From positions 186,001 through 250,000 of the forward strand of contig NZ_JBLYZJ010000001.1 in assembly GCF_048551375.1 (NCBI RefSeq): DNA of 64,000 bases, in the 5' to 3' direction. The notes under the pieces were generated by a model. It made no database searches, was not told the DNA's origin, and saw only the letters and a list, made by a program, of their open reading frames with translations. Both the position numbers and the translations under genes were made by a program. This DNA comes from Faucicola sp048551375 (GTDB lineage Bacteria > Pseudomonadota > Gammaproteobacteria > Pseudomonadales > Moraxellaceae). Positions 16,781-26,032 of this stretch are shown here, piece after piece (the first letter of the stretch is position 1; the number at the start of each line of letters is the position of its first letter).

Positions 16781-19420
16781 TTAACCTTTCACGACAATAT
16801 TAACGAGTTTATTCGGCACAACGATTTCTTTCACGATATCGCCTGTCAAGAATTTCGCCACGCTTTCAATTTTCTTGGCTTCGGCTTTTAACATTTCCGC
16901 ATCGCTATTTGGAGCGACTTCCATCTCACCACGGTTTTTGCCATTTACCTGCACCACCATCGTAATGGTATCTTGCACTAATGCCGATTTATCCACGCTT
17001 GGATAGGCAAGTTCTAGCGGATTTAAGCCCAAGTTTTCTAGTAACACTTCCGCCATGTGCGGGGCGTACATCGCAAGCAAAGTCAGCAAATTCACCACTG
17101 ATTCATTCGCCACTGCCAAATCACTATCATTAACCACTTTAAAATTGGTCAATTCATTGGCAAGTTCCATCAAGGCAGACACAGGCGTGTTCAATGCCAA
17201 ACGCTTGCCCAAATCATCATCCAATTTAGCAATGGTTTCATGGGTTTTACGGCGTAAGTTTTTAGCCTCTTTTGATAGATTTTCGGTAGTTACTGCCAAA
17301 TCTTTAGCGTTTAAACCTTTGGCTTTTAAGGTTTCGCCATGTTCGACCGCATAACGCCATACTTTTTTCAAGAAGTTAAATGGACCTTTTAAGCCATCAT
17401 CAATCCACTCAAGCGTTTGGTCGGCAGGGGCAGTAAACATGGTGTAAAGTCGCACCGTGTCCGCACCGTACTCGTCAATGGTGGCTTGTGGGTCGATACC
17501 GTTGTTTTTGGATTTTGACATTTTTTCGATTTTGCCAATCGTCACAGGTTGTCCATCGGCTTTGAGTTTGGCAGAAATTGGCTGACCTTTGTCATTAAAT
17601 TCTAGTTCAACTTCATCTGGGAAGTAGTACGTTTTGCTACCGTCTTCATTTTCACGCAAGAACGTCCCTGCCAACACCATGCCTTGAGTAAGCAAGTTGG
17701 CAAACGGCTCATCGCCACTGACCAAGCCTTCATCACGCATGAGTTTGTGGAAAAAGCGAGCGTAAAGCAAGTGCATGACAGCGTGTTCGACACCGCCGAT
17801 ATATTGGTCAACAGGTAGCCATTTATCGACCGCCCCTTTTTCGACCATACCACCTGTAAAGTCAGGCGAGGCAAAGCGTGCTTGATACCAACTTGACTCA
17901 ACAAAGGTATCAAAAGTATCAGTTTCACGTTTGGCAGGCGAGCCACATTGCGGACACGCCACATCGGTAAATGACGATAAACTATTTAGCGGATTACCAC
18001 GACCATCAGGCACGACATCAGTCGGCAATACTACAGGCAAATCGCTCTCTGGCACAGGCACAGTGCCACAATGCTCGCAGTTAATCACAGGAATCGGACA
18101 GCCCCAATAACGCTGGCGTGACACACCCCAATCACGCAAACGGTAATTAATGGTCTTGTTGGCAAGTCCTTTTGGCTCTAATTCGTCCAAAATCGCTTGG
18201 AATGACTCGGAAAAGTTTTTGCCATTTAGCTTGTCAGAATTAATGCCCACGCCATTTTGTTTGTCGCCATACCAGTCTTGCCAAGTGCTTGGGTCAAACT
18301 CTTGCCCTTGTACGTCAATCACTTGTTTAATCGGCAAGCCATATTTATTAGCAAATTCAAAATCACGCTCATCATGCGCAGGTACAGCCATCACCGCACC
18401 TGAGCCGTAGCTCATCAACACATAATTGGCGACCCAAACAGGGATACTTTCGCCTGTTAATGGATGCGTGACGGTCAAACCTGTGTCCATACCCAATTTT
18501 TCGGCTTTGGCAATGTCTGCCTCGGCAACCGAGCCTTTTTTGATATCAGCAATAAAATCTTTCAAGGCAGGGTTGTTTTGACTGGCGTATTGAGCAAGCG
18601 GGTGTTCACCTGCCACCGACACATAAGTCACGCCCATTAAGGTATCTGGACGAGTGGTAAATACGTCTAGGGTTTTTTGCTCACCGTCAAGCGTGTAGGG
18701 GAAATGCAACTCCATCCCCTCCGAACGCCCAATCCAGTTGCGTTGCATGGTGATGACTTGCTGAGGCCAATGCCCCTCAAGCTTGTCCAAATCATCCAAT
18801 AACGCTTGAGCGTAATCGGTGATTTTAAAGTAGTACATGGGGATTTCACGTTTTTCGACCAACGCCCCAGACCGCCATCCACGACCATCCACCACTTGCT
18901 CATTGGCAAGTACGGTATTATCAATCGGGTCCCAGTTTACGGTTGATAATTTTTTATACACCAAGCCTTTTTTGTAAAGTTGCAAAAATAACCACTGCTC
19001 CCAACGGTAATACTCTGGCGTACAAGTGGCAAATTCTCGTGACCAATCAATCGACAAGCCCAATGACTTCAACTGTCCACGCATATTGTCGATATTGGCA
19101 AACGTCCAAGTCGCAGGGGCGACACCGTTAGCGATAGCGGCGTTTTCGGCAGGCAAGCCAAACGCATCCCAGCCCATCGGTTGCATGACTTCATAGCCTT
19201 TTAAGCGGTAATAACGGCTTAATACGTCCGAAATCGTGTAGTTGCGAACGTGACCCATGTGCAATTTTCCACTCGGGTAGGGGAACATGGATAGCATATA
19301 GCGGGCAGGTTTGTCGCTTTTGGCGTTATTGACTTGGTAGCGGTTGTCTTGTTCCCAGCGTTGTTGTTGGGCGGTTTCGATGTTTTGGGGTTGGTATTGG
19401 GAAGTGATGTTTTGGCTCAT
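16781..19420 (-). CDS. leuS: Leucyl-tRNA synthetase
   Basis: Class I synthetase that charges tRNA-Leu. The HIGH-type signature is PYPSGKLHMGHVRNY (about 47-61) and the KMSKS loop is EKMSKSKNNG (about 629). Between them lie the editing (CP1) domain with the threonine-rich TTRPDTLMGVTYV and a zinc-ribbon-like CEHCGTVPVPESDLPV/CPQCGSPAKRETD insertion. 879 residues, as expected for bacterial LeuRS. First gene of a minus-strand run down to holA. Upstream lies a 271-bp gap with two palindromes shared with the divergent Spx-like gene. Confidence 0.97.
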   Translation of the reverse strand: MSQNITSQYQPQNIETAQQQRWEQDNRYQVNNAKSDKPARYMLSMFPYPSGKLHMGHVRNYTISDVLSRYYRLKGYEVMQPMGWDAFGLPAENAAIANGVAPATWTFANIDNMRGQLKSLGLSIDWSREFATCTPEYYRWEQWLFLQLYKKGLVYKKLSTVNWDPIDNTVLANEQVVDGRGWRSGALVEKREIPMYYFKITDYAQALLDDLDKLEGHWPQQVITMQRNWIGRSEGMELHFPYTLDGEQKTLDVFTTRPDTLMGVTYVSVAGEHPLAQYASQNNPALKDFIADIKKGSVAEADIAKAEKLGMDTGLTVTHPLTGESIPVWVANYVLMSYGSGAVMAVPAHDERDFEFANKYGLPIKQVIDVQGQEFDPSTWQDWYGDKQNGVGINSDKLNGKNFSESFQAILDELEPKGLANKTINYRLRDWGVSRQRYWGCPIPVINCEHCGTVPVPESDLPVVLPTDVVPDGRGNPLNSLSSFTDVACPQCGSPAKRETDTFDTFVESSWYQARFASPDFTGGMVEKGAVDKWLPVDQYIGGVEHAVMHLLYARFFHKLMRDEGLVSGDEPFANLLTQGMVLAGTFLRENEDGSKTYYFPDEVELEFNDKGQPISAKLKADGQPVTIGKIEKMSKSKNNGIDPQATIDEYGADTVRLYTMFTAPADQTLEWIDDGLKGPFNFLKKVWRYAVEHGETLKAKGLNAKDLAVTTENLSKEAKNLRRKTHETIAKLDDDLGKRLALNTPVSALMELANELTNFKVVNDSDLAVANESVVNLLTLLAMYAPHMAEVLLENLGLNPLELAYPSVDKSALVQDTITMVVQVNGKNRGEMEVAPNSDAEMLKAEAKKIESVAKFLTGDIVKEIVVPNKLVNIVVKG

Positions 19421-19515
19421 GGTGCTTGGCTCGTTGTAACTAATTAATTGTAAATAGGCTTATCCGTTGGATAAAATTTGGTTAATCATATTAAACCCAA
19501 TAAATATCGTATTAT

Positions 19516-19580
19516 AGGGGCTTATTGCATAAGCCCAATATTTGAAATCTCAAAAAGGGCGTAAGCATTACGCCCCTACG
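19516..19580. repeat. Composite two-hairpin repeat (TAGGGGC...GCCCCTA)
   Basis: Two hairpins, GGGCTTATTGCATAAGCCC (19518-19535) and GGGCGTAAGCATTACGCCC (19558-19575), are enclosed by outer TAGGGGC and GCCCCTA. The same two-hairpin layout recurs at 45632-45700, while single hairpins occur at four other sites. It lies between the divergent leuS and Spx-like genes, so it is unlikely to be just a terminator. Confidence 0.8.
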
Positions 19581-19691
19581 ACTTTGACTTTTGGATTTGA
19601 TATGAGTTGGCTAATATTAGCGGTTTTAAGACCCTATAGAATAGCGTAAAATGGGGGAAATTGCGACAAATAAACGAAAGGAGTTTTAACA

Positions 19692-20045
19692 ATGCAAATT
19701 AAAATTTACGGCATTAAAAACTGTAGCACGATGAAAAAAGCCTTTGACAAACTCACCGCATTAGGACTTGACTACGAATTTTTTGACTACAAAAAACAAG
19801 CCATTGACCATGCCACACTCAGCGATTGGGTCGAAACAGTCGGTATCGACAAAATCATGAATAGCAAAGGCACAACCTTCCGCAACCTCACCGATGAGCA
19901 GAAAACCCAAGCCAAAGCCGACACCGATTTTGCCATCACCCTCATGACAGAAAAGCCCAGTATCATCAAACGCCCAGTTGTGGTAACTCAAACAGGGGAT
20001 ATCATCGTGGGATTTGACGAACAGGCGTTTGAGCAATTAAGCTAA
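19692..20045 (+). CDS. Spx/MgsR/YffB-type ArsC family protein
   Basis: Thioredoxin-fold protein of the ArsC/Spx family, 117 residues. It opens IKIYGIKNCSTMKKAFDKL, where a lone cysteine replaces the CxxC pair of Spx, and later has KPSIIKRPVV with the conserved Arg-Pro near the active site. This pattern fits the YffB branch (putative glutathione-linked reductase) rather than a true arsenate reductase or the Gram-positive regulator. AAAGGAG precedes the ATG. No arsenic genes are nearby. Function unproven in the family. Confidence 0.85.
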   Translation: MQIKIYGIKNCSTMKKAFDKLTALGLDYEFFDYKKQAIDHATLSDWVETVGIDKIMNSKGTTFRNLTDEQKTQAKADTDFAITLMTEKPSIIKRPVVVTQTGDIIVGFDEQAFEQLS

Positions 20046-20187
20046 GTCAATTGATATAAATGTGCTACAAATCATAACAAAACACAAAAAATCTTTATAA
20101 TATAGCAAGCTTTAATGCTATCTTTATCACATTTGTATTATAATAACGGTGTTTTTTTGTTCAAAAATACCATGTGAGGGATATCCA

Positions 20188-20943
20188 GTGAAGTATTTAT
20201 TCATTGCTATTATCATAGGATTTGTTGGATTACTGGGGTTCAACTGGGTAATCAGTAGCAAGCGAGCATCCTCGGAGGGGCTGTCTGCACAGGAAAGTGC
20301 TGATAGCTCACCGATTGCTCAACGAGAACAGGTGCTAAATAGCTTAGTATTAGTCCGAGCCATTAAGCAAGGTGATGATAAGTTATTTCAACAGCTACAA
20401 GCAGAAACCAACGGCACTCAACAAGCAGATGCTAATCAAATTGCCAATCATAGCATGTTAAAGTATCGCTTGAATGCACTATTAAAAAACGATGTCAGTG
20501 ATGAAGGGCAACGCAAATGGGCGGAAGCCTATCTACAGCAAATTCGTGATGCTAAATTAGAAGGTAGTTGTAATACGTTTGCGTTTCCAAGTAATGATGA
20601 CACTGACCCCAAAAAGGTACAAGATTTATTGAGTAGCTCGACACAACATAAATCTGAGCAAGCATTGGCATTTGCCTTGGCTGATAAAACAGGTAGCAAA
20701 ACTAACATTGATTCATTAGACAGCAGTGTGTATTGGTCGCCATTTGTGACCAAGCTACAGGAAAAATTTGGTGATGACGTGTCATTACTCAATGGCTCTG
20801 GTGAGGCAACCAGTCAAGATAAAAATCGACCTTGTGACGTGGTCATCGGTACAATGGAAACCTTACTTTCAATGCCCGACAATATTCGTACACCTGCCTT
20901 GCGTAAGTTTATGCAAGGTCGTGATACCGTGGTTATTTTTTAA
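20188..20943 (+). CDS. Membrane-anchored protein, unknown function
   Basis: 251 residues starting at GTG 20188, chosen because GAGGG lies 7 nt upstream and the next residues form a membrane anchor (KYLFIAIIIGFVGLLGFNWVI). The rest is polar and predicted helical, probably periplasmic, with two cysteines (EGSCNTFAF and NRPCDVVIG) that could pair. The end (VVIGTMETLLSMPDNIRTPALRKFM) looks like a folded domain. No family recognised. The next lipoprotein gene starts 53 bp on, so the two likely form an operon. Codon use is similar to the neighbours. Confidence 0.75.
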   Translation: MKYLFIAIIIGFVGLLGFNWVISSKRASSEGLSAQESADSSPIAQREQVLNSLVLVRAIKQGDDKLFQQLQAETNGTQQADANQIANHSMLKYRLNALLKNDVSDEGQRKWAEAYLQQIRDAKLEGSCNTFAFPSNDDTDPKKVQDLLSSSTQHKSEQALAFALADKTGSKTNIDSLDSSVYWSPFVTKLQEKFGDDVSLLNGSGEATSQDKNRPCDVVIGTMETLLSMPDNIRTPALRKFMQGRDTVVIF

Positions 20944-20996
20944 AGGAATGAATGCAATCAATGAATTATTGATTGAGAAGGATGAAGGACGAAAGA

Positions 20997-21635
20997 ATGA
21001 CGTATTTTGTTAAACCTATCTCTGTTGCCATGTTCTCGCTGGCTATCACGACACTGACAGGCTGTGGGCAAGAAACACACGCCCCTAGAAAAGGAGAGTT
21101 TGGAGAAACGATGGTGAATGCCATTCGGTTGACCAGTGATGAAGTCAAAAACTTTAATAATGCCCCACAAAAAGCCACTTTTATGGATAGCAAGGTCAGT
21201 TTAAATATTGGTTTTGAGGGAGAAAATGAGAAAAATCCCTATCGTTATGTCGCTATCTTACGTGGAAAAGCCGTATCACAAGGTGAAGTTGAAGTAAAAT
21301 TAATGGGTGGGGCTCAAAATGAAATGTCAAATGGTTTTAAACCTGAAATGATTTTGGAAGATGACACCAAAAGCTATGATGCAGGCGAAAAAGTGTTATT
21401 ACTTGTACCATCAGAACCTTTTTCGGTTGCCAATAATCCCCAAGCAGGGAAAGAATATTTGATGAATGCCTTATTAACTGAAAAGACCAATTTTGAAGCA
21501 GAAGAGATTGAAGTGCAAATTTGGCAAGGTAAAGGCAGTAAACGCTCGTGGTTGGCTTACCTTGGGTTTTTGGCGATTGTATTGAGTGCATTGTTGGGCG
21601 TATACCGCTTGGCGACAGGATTGAAATTAAAATAA
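20997..21635 (+). CDS. Putative lipoprotein with C-terminal membrane helix
   Basis: 212 residues from the ATG at 20997, which has AAGGA 7 nt upstream. The signal peptide ends in lipobox LTGC, followed by GQETHAPRKG. The mature part is beta-rich and acidic. Near the C-terminus is a second hydrophobic helix (SWLAYLGFLAIVLSALLGVYRL), unusual for a lipoprotein: if both are real, the protein is tethered by lipid and helix, with the domain in the periplasm. No family recognised. It pairs with the membrane-anchored protein just upstream. Confidence 0.75.
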   Translation: MTYFVKPISVAMFSLAITTLTGCGQETHAPRKGEFGETMVNAIRLTSDEVKNFNNAPQKATFMDSKVSLNIGFEGENEKNPYRYVAILRGKAVSQGEVEVKLMGGAQNEMSNGFKPEMILEDDTKSYDAGEKVLLLVPSEPFSVANNPQAGKEYLMNALLTEKTNFEAEEIEVQIWQGKGSKRSWLAYLGFLAIVLSALLGVYRLATGLKLK

Positions 21636-21673
21636 TTGGGGATGTTAATATTATCCTACCAAATCTAAAATAA

Positions 21674-21699
21674 TAGGGGCGTATTCAATACGCCCCTAC
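21674..21699. repeat. TAGGGGC-type single hairpin between convergent genes
   Basis: TAGGGGCGTATTCAATACGCCCCTA is a near-perfect palindrome, the most symmetric member of its family. It lies in the 87-bp gap between the lipoprotein gene and the convergent acyl-CoA dehydrogenase gene and could act as a two-way terminator. Confidence 0.8.
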
Positions 21700-21722
21700 A
21701 ACTTTCAATTTTGGGTTTGGTA

Positions 21723-23507
21723 TTACGCAATACTCTCTGCAAAGTAGCTTGCATCAAATGCAGTAATTGGTTTGCTAGTGGCTTTTACCATCGCTATATG
21801 AGCGTCTAGGCGTGGCAACATACGACCAATATAGTAGTCGGCAAGTTTAGCTTTATTGGCATAGAAGTCGCCCTCTTTACCATTTGACGCTTCGACCATC
21901 AGACCAAACATATACGCAAAGCTAACAAAACCAAAGGCTTGTAAATAGTCTACTGCACAGCCATTGATTTCATCTTTGCTCGTGCTGGCATCAGCGATAA
22001 CGGCTTTGGTCAAGTCTTCCAGTTTATCGGCAGAAGTCAAAATCGCTTGTTTGATAGCGTGTTCAGCTTGCATATTGTTGGCAAAATCACGCATTTCTTG
22101 TAGATAAGTAGCAACGAATGCACCGCCATTTTTCACCACTTTACGACCCAATAAGTCAAGGGCTTGGATACCGTTTGTGCCTTCATAGATTTGGGCGATA
22201 CGAGTGTCACGCACGATTTGTTCCATGCCCCATTCACGGATATAGCCATGACCACCAAAACATTGTTGGGCATCAATCGAAGCTTCCAAACCACGATCCG
22301 TCAAGAAGGCTTTGGCAACTGGAGTCAACAAGGCAACACGGTCATTTGCCAGTTTTTTGGCTTCGCTATCATCGCTGTATTTATAGGTGTCAAGCTGTTT
22401 GGCGACATACATAGCAAAGCAACGTGAGGCTTCGCTGATGGTCTTGGCATTCAATAGCATACGTTTGACATCGGCATGATGTACGATGGGGTCAGCAGGT
22501 TTGCTTGGCTCTTTGACACCGCTATCGGCACGACCTTGCACACGGTCAGTGGTATAGGCAACGGCATTTTGGTAAGCCAACTCTGCACCGCCAATCCCTT
22601 GTAAGCCCATGGTCAAACGCTCGTAGTTCATCATAATAAACATTGAGGCAAGACCTGTGTTTTCAGCACCCACCATAAAGCCTTTTGCACCGTCAAAGTT
22701 TAGTACACAAGTGGCTGAGGCTTTGATGCCCATTTTATGCTCGATAGAGCCACAAGTCACGGCATTACGCTCACCGACTGAACCATCAGCATTGACATGA
22801 AATTTTGGTACGATAAATAGCGAAATCCCTTTTGAACCTTCTGGGGCGTTTGGTGTTTTGGCAAGTACAAGGTGAATGATGTTTTCAGCTAAATCATGCT
22901 CACCAGCAGTGATAAAGATTTTGCTACCTGTGATACTATAGCTACCGTCTTCATTTGGCACGGCTTTAGTTTTGATAATCCCTAAGTCCGTCCCTGCATG
23001 GGCTTCAGTCAAGCACATTGTACCAGTCCATTCACCTGAGTAGATTTTTTCAAGATAGGTATTTTTTTGCTCTTCTGACCCTGCGTTGTAGATACACATA
23101 CACGCACCACCAGATAGGTTAGGGTAAAGGGCAAAAGATTGGTTGGCGGTAAACATCATTTCTTCGGCAAGCATGGTGACCATTTTTGGCATACCTTGAC
23201 CGCCATGATTGGGGTCGCCGCCCAAGCCAATCCAACCACCTTCACCATAAGATTGGAACGCTTCTTTAAAGCCTGCTGGGGTCGCAACTTTACCATCGCC
23301 TAGGTATTGAGCGGCTTCTTCATCGCCTGTACGGTTGATGGGTAATAGGGTGTTTTTGGCAAATTTTGCCATTTCTTCCAAAATCATGTTGACCGTGTCG
23401 CTATCAACATGAGCCAATTGGTCGTTTTGTTGCCAAAAATTTTCGGCATTAAATACATCATTTAAAATAAACTTCATGTCTTGAATGGGGGCATTATAAA
23501 TCGGCAT
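21723..23507 (-). CDS. Acyl-CoA dehydrogenase with C-terminal extension domain
   Basis: FAD enzyme for alpha,beta-dehydrogenation of acyl-CoA thioesters in beta-oxidation. 594 residues, the longer subfamily (about 590-600) with an extra C-terminal helical domain. Family signatures visible are the flavin-contact region MCLTEAHAGTDLGIIKTKA, the strand YSITGSKIFITAGEHD and CFGGHGYIREWGMEQIVRDTRI, near the FAD-binding C-terminus, followed by IYEGTNGIQALDLLGRK. These match the FadE5/AidB-distant group acting on medium- or long-chain acyl-CoA; chain length cannot be read from sequence. It is monocistronic, with a 330-bp gap upstream. Confidence 0.93.
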   Translation of the reverse strand: MPIYNAPIQDMKFILNDVFNAENFWQQNDQLAHVDSDTVNMILEEMAKFAKNTLLPINRTGDEEAAQYLGDGKVATPAGFKEAFQSYGEGGWIGLGGDPNHGGQGMPKMVTMLAEEMMFTANQSFALYPNLSGGACMCIYNAGSEEQKNTYLEKIYSGEWTGTMCLTEAHAGTDLGIIKTKAVPNEDGSYSITGSKIFITAGEHDLAENIIHLVLAKTPNAPEGSKGISLFIVPKFHVNADGSVGERNAVTCGSIEHKMGIKASATCVLNFDGAKGFMVGAENTGLASMFIMMNYERLTMGLQGIGGAELAYQNAVAYTTDRVQGRADSGVKEPSKPADPIVHHADVKRMLLNAKTISEASRCFAMYVAKQLDTYKYSDDSEAKKLANDRVALLTPVAKAFLTDRGLEASIDAQQCFGGHGYIREWGMEQIVRDTRIAQIYEGTNGIQALDLLGRKVVKNGGAFVATYLQEMRDFANNMQAEHAIKQAILTSADKLEDLTKAVIADASTSKDEINGCAVDYLQAFGFVSFAYMFGLMVEASNGKEGDFYANKAKLADYYIGRMLPRLDAHIAMVKATSKPITAFDASYFAESIA

Positions 23508-23837
23508 CGTGTGTCCTTATCATTTGTTGGTTAAAAAAGTAAAATTATCAAAAACATACACTAATGACAAACCCAGTATCTACCTTGTGGTTAGGTCTTA
23601 TGGTATCAGCCTTTTGTTTAAAAAAAATGTCAATAAAGGCGGATACAAAAGACATTGGATTGCTGTGTTCACAAGAATGACGGTAAGATTTTGGGTTTGA
23701 TACAAAATCTGATTATTCTAGCATTGAATGCCCAGTATGGCTATGACTTATGGGTCATTTCTTGGCACTTGCCAACACCCATATCGTGGGTAATGCTTAT
23801 GCTTTGTCTTAATTTTGCAACGATGTCACGATACCTA
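23508..23837. other. 330-bp intergenic region without a clear gene
   Basis: Lies between the acyl-CoA dehydrogenase start and the end of the VWA gene. It should hold the dehydrogenase promoter. An open frame at 23655-23888 (plus) runs antisense into the VWA gene, lacks a ribosome-binding site and looks accidental. No RNA gene or strong palindrome was recognised. Confidence 0.5.
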
Positions 23838-25526
23838 TTATTTGCCTGCCAAGCTATCCGCCAATCCCACCAATTTAATAAACTCTGAGCGAGTACCTTG
23901 TGGGTCGTTGCCTTTATTGGCTTGGGCAAGTTTTAGCGTGTCACTAAATTGCCAATTGCCGACATATTTGCTTTGGCTTAACAACTCCCCAAACCCTGCC
24001 ACCGACATGGCAAATTGTAAATCACTGGATGGCTTGTTCACTTGGGTGCTAATGGGCAGTTCGAGCAGTTGCGACTGTGTACCATTAGGGGCTTTATAGC
24101 GAAGTTTAAGATAGCCCAATTCGTTATTTTTGCCTGTTAATTTTTTGGTGTCAGCTTGTTTATTGTCAACTTGATAACGGCGTTCATCCATCGCCCCTTG
24201 TTGACCCACAGGGGTGATTTCAAACAGAGCAACCACGGCTTTTCCTGCCCCCAAATCCCCTGCATCCACTTTATCATTGTTAAAATCTTCGGTGGCAAGC
24301 ACACGGTTTTCATAGCCAATCAATCGCCATTCTTTGACAGTGTTGGGGTTAAATTCGACTTGTACTTTGACATCTTTGGCAACTGTGTTAAAGGTGGCGG
24401 ACATTTCATCGACAAGGGCTTTTTTCGCCTCGCCCAAGCTATCGATATAGCTGTAGTTGCCGTTACCGTGGTCGGCGACTTGTTCCATCATGTGTTCGTT
24501 GTAGTTGCCTTGCCCAAAGCCAAAGGTCGACAGCGACACGCCACTGTCACGCTCACGGCGGATAAGGTCTAGCATTTGGTCAGTGTCTGACACGCCCACA
24601 TTAAAATCACCATCGGTCATCAACAAAATCCGATTAATGCCGTTTTTGTTAAAATTGGCACGAGCTTGCTGGTATGCCAGTTTGATAGCATCTTCGCCAT
24701 TGGTTGAGCCGTTGGCATTGAGTTGTTCGATGGCGGTTAGGATTTTGTCTTTTTGGTCGCCTTTGGTGGCAGGTAGGGCAATTTCGGTGCTACCAGAATA
24801 GGTCACAAGGCTGATGGTATCTTGGGGGCGAAGCTGTTTGGTCAGCATTTTGAGGCTAGATTTGACCAATGGCAGTTTATTTTCTTCATCCATCGACCCT
24901 GACACATCGACCAAAAACACCAAATTAGCAGGTGGCAAGGCTTGATTGGTTTTCACATTGTCATCTTGGGCTTTGATGGCGACTTTAATCAGACGATTGG
25001 TCGATTTCCAAGGGGCTTGTACGGTTTCGGTATCCACCAAAAATGGGGCGTTATTAAGGCGTTTAGCTTGGCTAAAGTCGTAATTAAAATAGTTAATCAA
25101 CTCTTCAATACGCACGGCATCAGTCGGTGGTAATTGCCCTTGATTTAAAAAACGTCTGACATTGGCATAACTGCCTGTATCAGTGTCAATGCTAAAGGTA
25201 GCGATGGCATCAGTGGCAGTTTGGTGAATTGGATTGGGTTTTTTATCTTGATAATTTTCACGATTTTCGGCTTTTGGTGGCATCACGATATTGGGGTTAA
25301 CACTGCGTTTCATTTGCATATCTGCCGATTGCATCATGGCAGGATAAGAGGCTGATTGAGCATTGGCATTCATTGGAGCAGGGGCAACAATCACTGGGCT
25401 TGGCATCTCGGCACTTTCTTTTGACGCTTTGCTACAGCCTGTCATTAATAGACTGGTGCTGATGGCGACAGTCAAAACGCTAAGGGATAACAGATGGTTT
25501 TTAGTATTGTGGGATGAAAATGACAT
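23838..25526 (-). CDS. VWA-domain lipoprotein, YfbK-like
   Basis: 562 residues, with a signal peptide ending in lipobox MTGC, so probably an outer- or inner-membrane lipoprotein. After a Pro/Ala/Met-rich spacer comes a conserved segment, DAIATFSIDTDTGSYANVRRFL, typical of the YfbK family N-domain. Then follows a von Willebrand factor A domain (about 203-385) with a complete MIDAS DVSGSMDEE (about 207). A C-terminal DUF3520-like domain ends with the ELLSQSKYVG and GTRSEFIKLV segments. Family function is unclear; MIDAS suggests metal-dependent protein binding. It is monocistronic, with a repeat just upstream. Confidence 0.9.
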   Translation of the reverse strand: MSFSSHNTKNHLLSLSVLTVAISTSLLMTGCSKASKESAEMPSPVIVAPAPMNANAQSASYPAMMQSADMQMKRSVNPNIVMPPKAENRENYQDKKPNPIHQTATDAIATFSIDTDTGSYANVRRFLNQGQLPPTDAVRIEELINYFNYDFSQAKRLNNAPFLVDTETVQAPWKSTNRLIKVAIKAQDDNVKTNQALPPANLVFLVDVSGSMDEENKLPLVKSSLKMLTKQLRPQDTISLVTYSGSTEIALPATKGDQKDKILTAIEQLNANGSTNGEDAIKLAYQQARANFNKNGINRILLMTDGDFNVGVSDTDQMLDLIRRERDSGVSLSTFGFGQGNYNEHMMEQVADHGNGNYSYIDSLGEAKKALVDEMSATFNTVAKDVKVQVEFNPNTVKEWRLIGYENRVLATEDFNNDKVDAGDLGAGKAVVALFEITPVGQQGAMDERRYQVDNKQADTKKLTGKNNELGYLKLRYKAPNGTQSQLLELPISTQVNKPSSDLQFAMSVAGFGELLSQSKYVGNWQFSDTLKLAQANKGNDPQGTRSEFIKLVGLADSLAGK

Positions 25527-25591
25527 GGCAATATTCCTTTTTATGACTTATTTAGAGGCATGAGTAAATGGACAAAATTATATATAGTTTT

Positions 25592-25659
25592 CCGTTCGCC
25601 CTGAGCCTGTCGAAGGGTAGCGGAAAACCGTTATGGTTCGACAAGCTCACCACGAACGG
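25592..25659. repeat. Palindromic repeat, TTCGACAAGCTC family, copy 3 (inverted)
   Basis: 68-bp inverted repeat with arms CCGTTCGCCCTGAGCCTGTC and GACAAGCTCACCACGAACGG, in the opposite orientation to the copy at 14210. It sits upstream of the VWA gene in a divergent region, so a pure terminator role is unlikely. Confidence 0.85.
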
Positions 25660-25868
25660 TTTTTATAACTTAATATTGTCCACCTACTTAAAAATTTTAG
25701 ATGTGAAAAAGATATCTTTAGCTAAGATAACAGTATTTTAAAGCTCGGTTAAGTAAAAATTTGTAAGTAAAAACCTCGAATTTGCCAAAAATTATTCGAT
25801 AAAATCTATAGCTAAAACTTATGAAATATCATACTATTGTCAAAATCTAGGTTTAATATCATTTAACA

Positions 25869-26009
25869 ATAGGATTAGGACTTACGCATTTAACCAAATC
25901 GTAGGTTGGGTAGAGCTTGCGATACCCAACAATTTAAATGGTTTATGTTGGGTGTCATTCTTCCACCCAACCTACAAATGGCATTTTTGCGTAAATCATA
26001 AATAGGATT
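25869..26009. mobile_element. Candidate MITE with 8-bp flanking direct repeat
   Basis: The direct repeat ATAGGATT occurs at 25869-25876 and again at 26002-26009. Just inside are imperfect terminal inverted repeats: AGGACTTACGCA on the left and TGCGTAAATCAT on the right. The core is a long palindrome from GTAGGTTGGG (25901) to CCCAACCTAC (25975). There is no coding capacity. A matching right-type end, TTTTTGCGTAAGTCC, is found near 58157-58171. The layout fits a non-autonomous transposon; no transposase is in the window. Confidence 0.5.
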
Positions 26010-26032
26010 TTACAAAAAATTAGGAGCATAGC

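Larger units (their letters stand above)
25527..26032. other. 506-bp intergenic region holding two repeat elements
   Basis: Between the divergent VWA and lemA genes. It contains the TTCGACAAGCTC palindrome (25592-25659), an AT-rich stretch (25660-25868) with no clear gene, and a MITE-like element (25869-26009) ending 24 bp before lemA. Promoters for both genes must lie here but none stands out. Confidence 0.6.

Noticed and set aside
19516..19580. CRISPR-like repeats at the paired hairpins
   Set aside because: Only two units, each a palindrome with differing sequence, no regular spacers and no cas genes.
23655..23888. Small plus-strand gene beside the VWA gene
   Set aside because: It lacks a ribosome-binding site, runs antisense into a real gene and has no protein-like composition.
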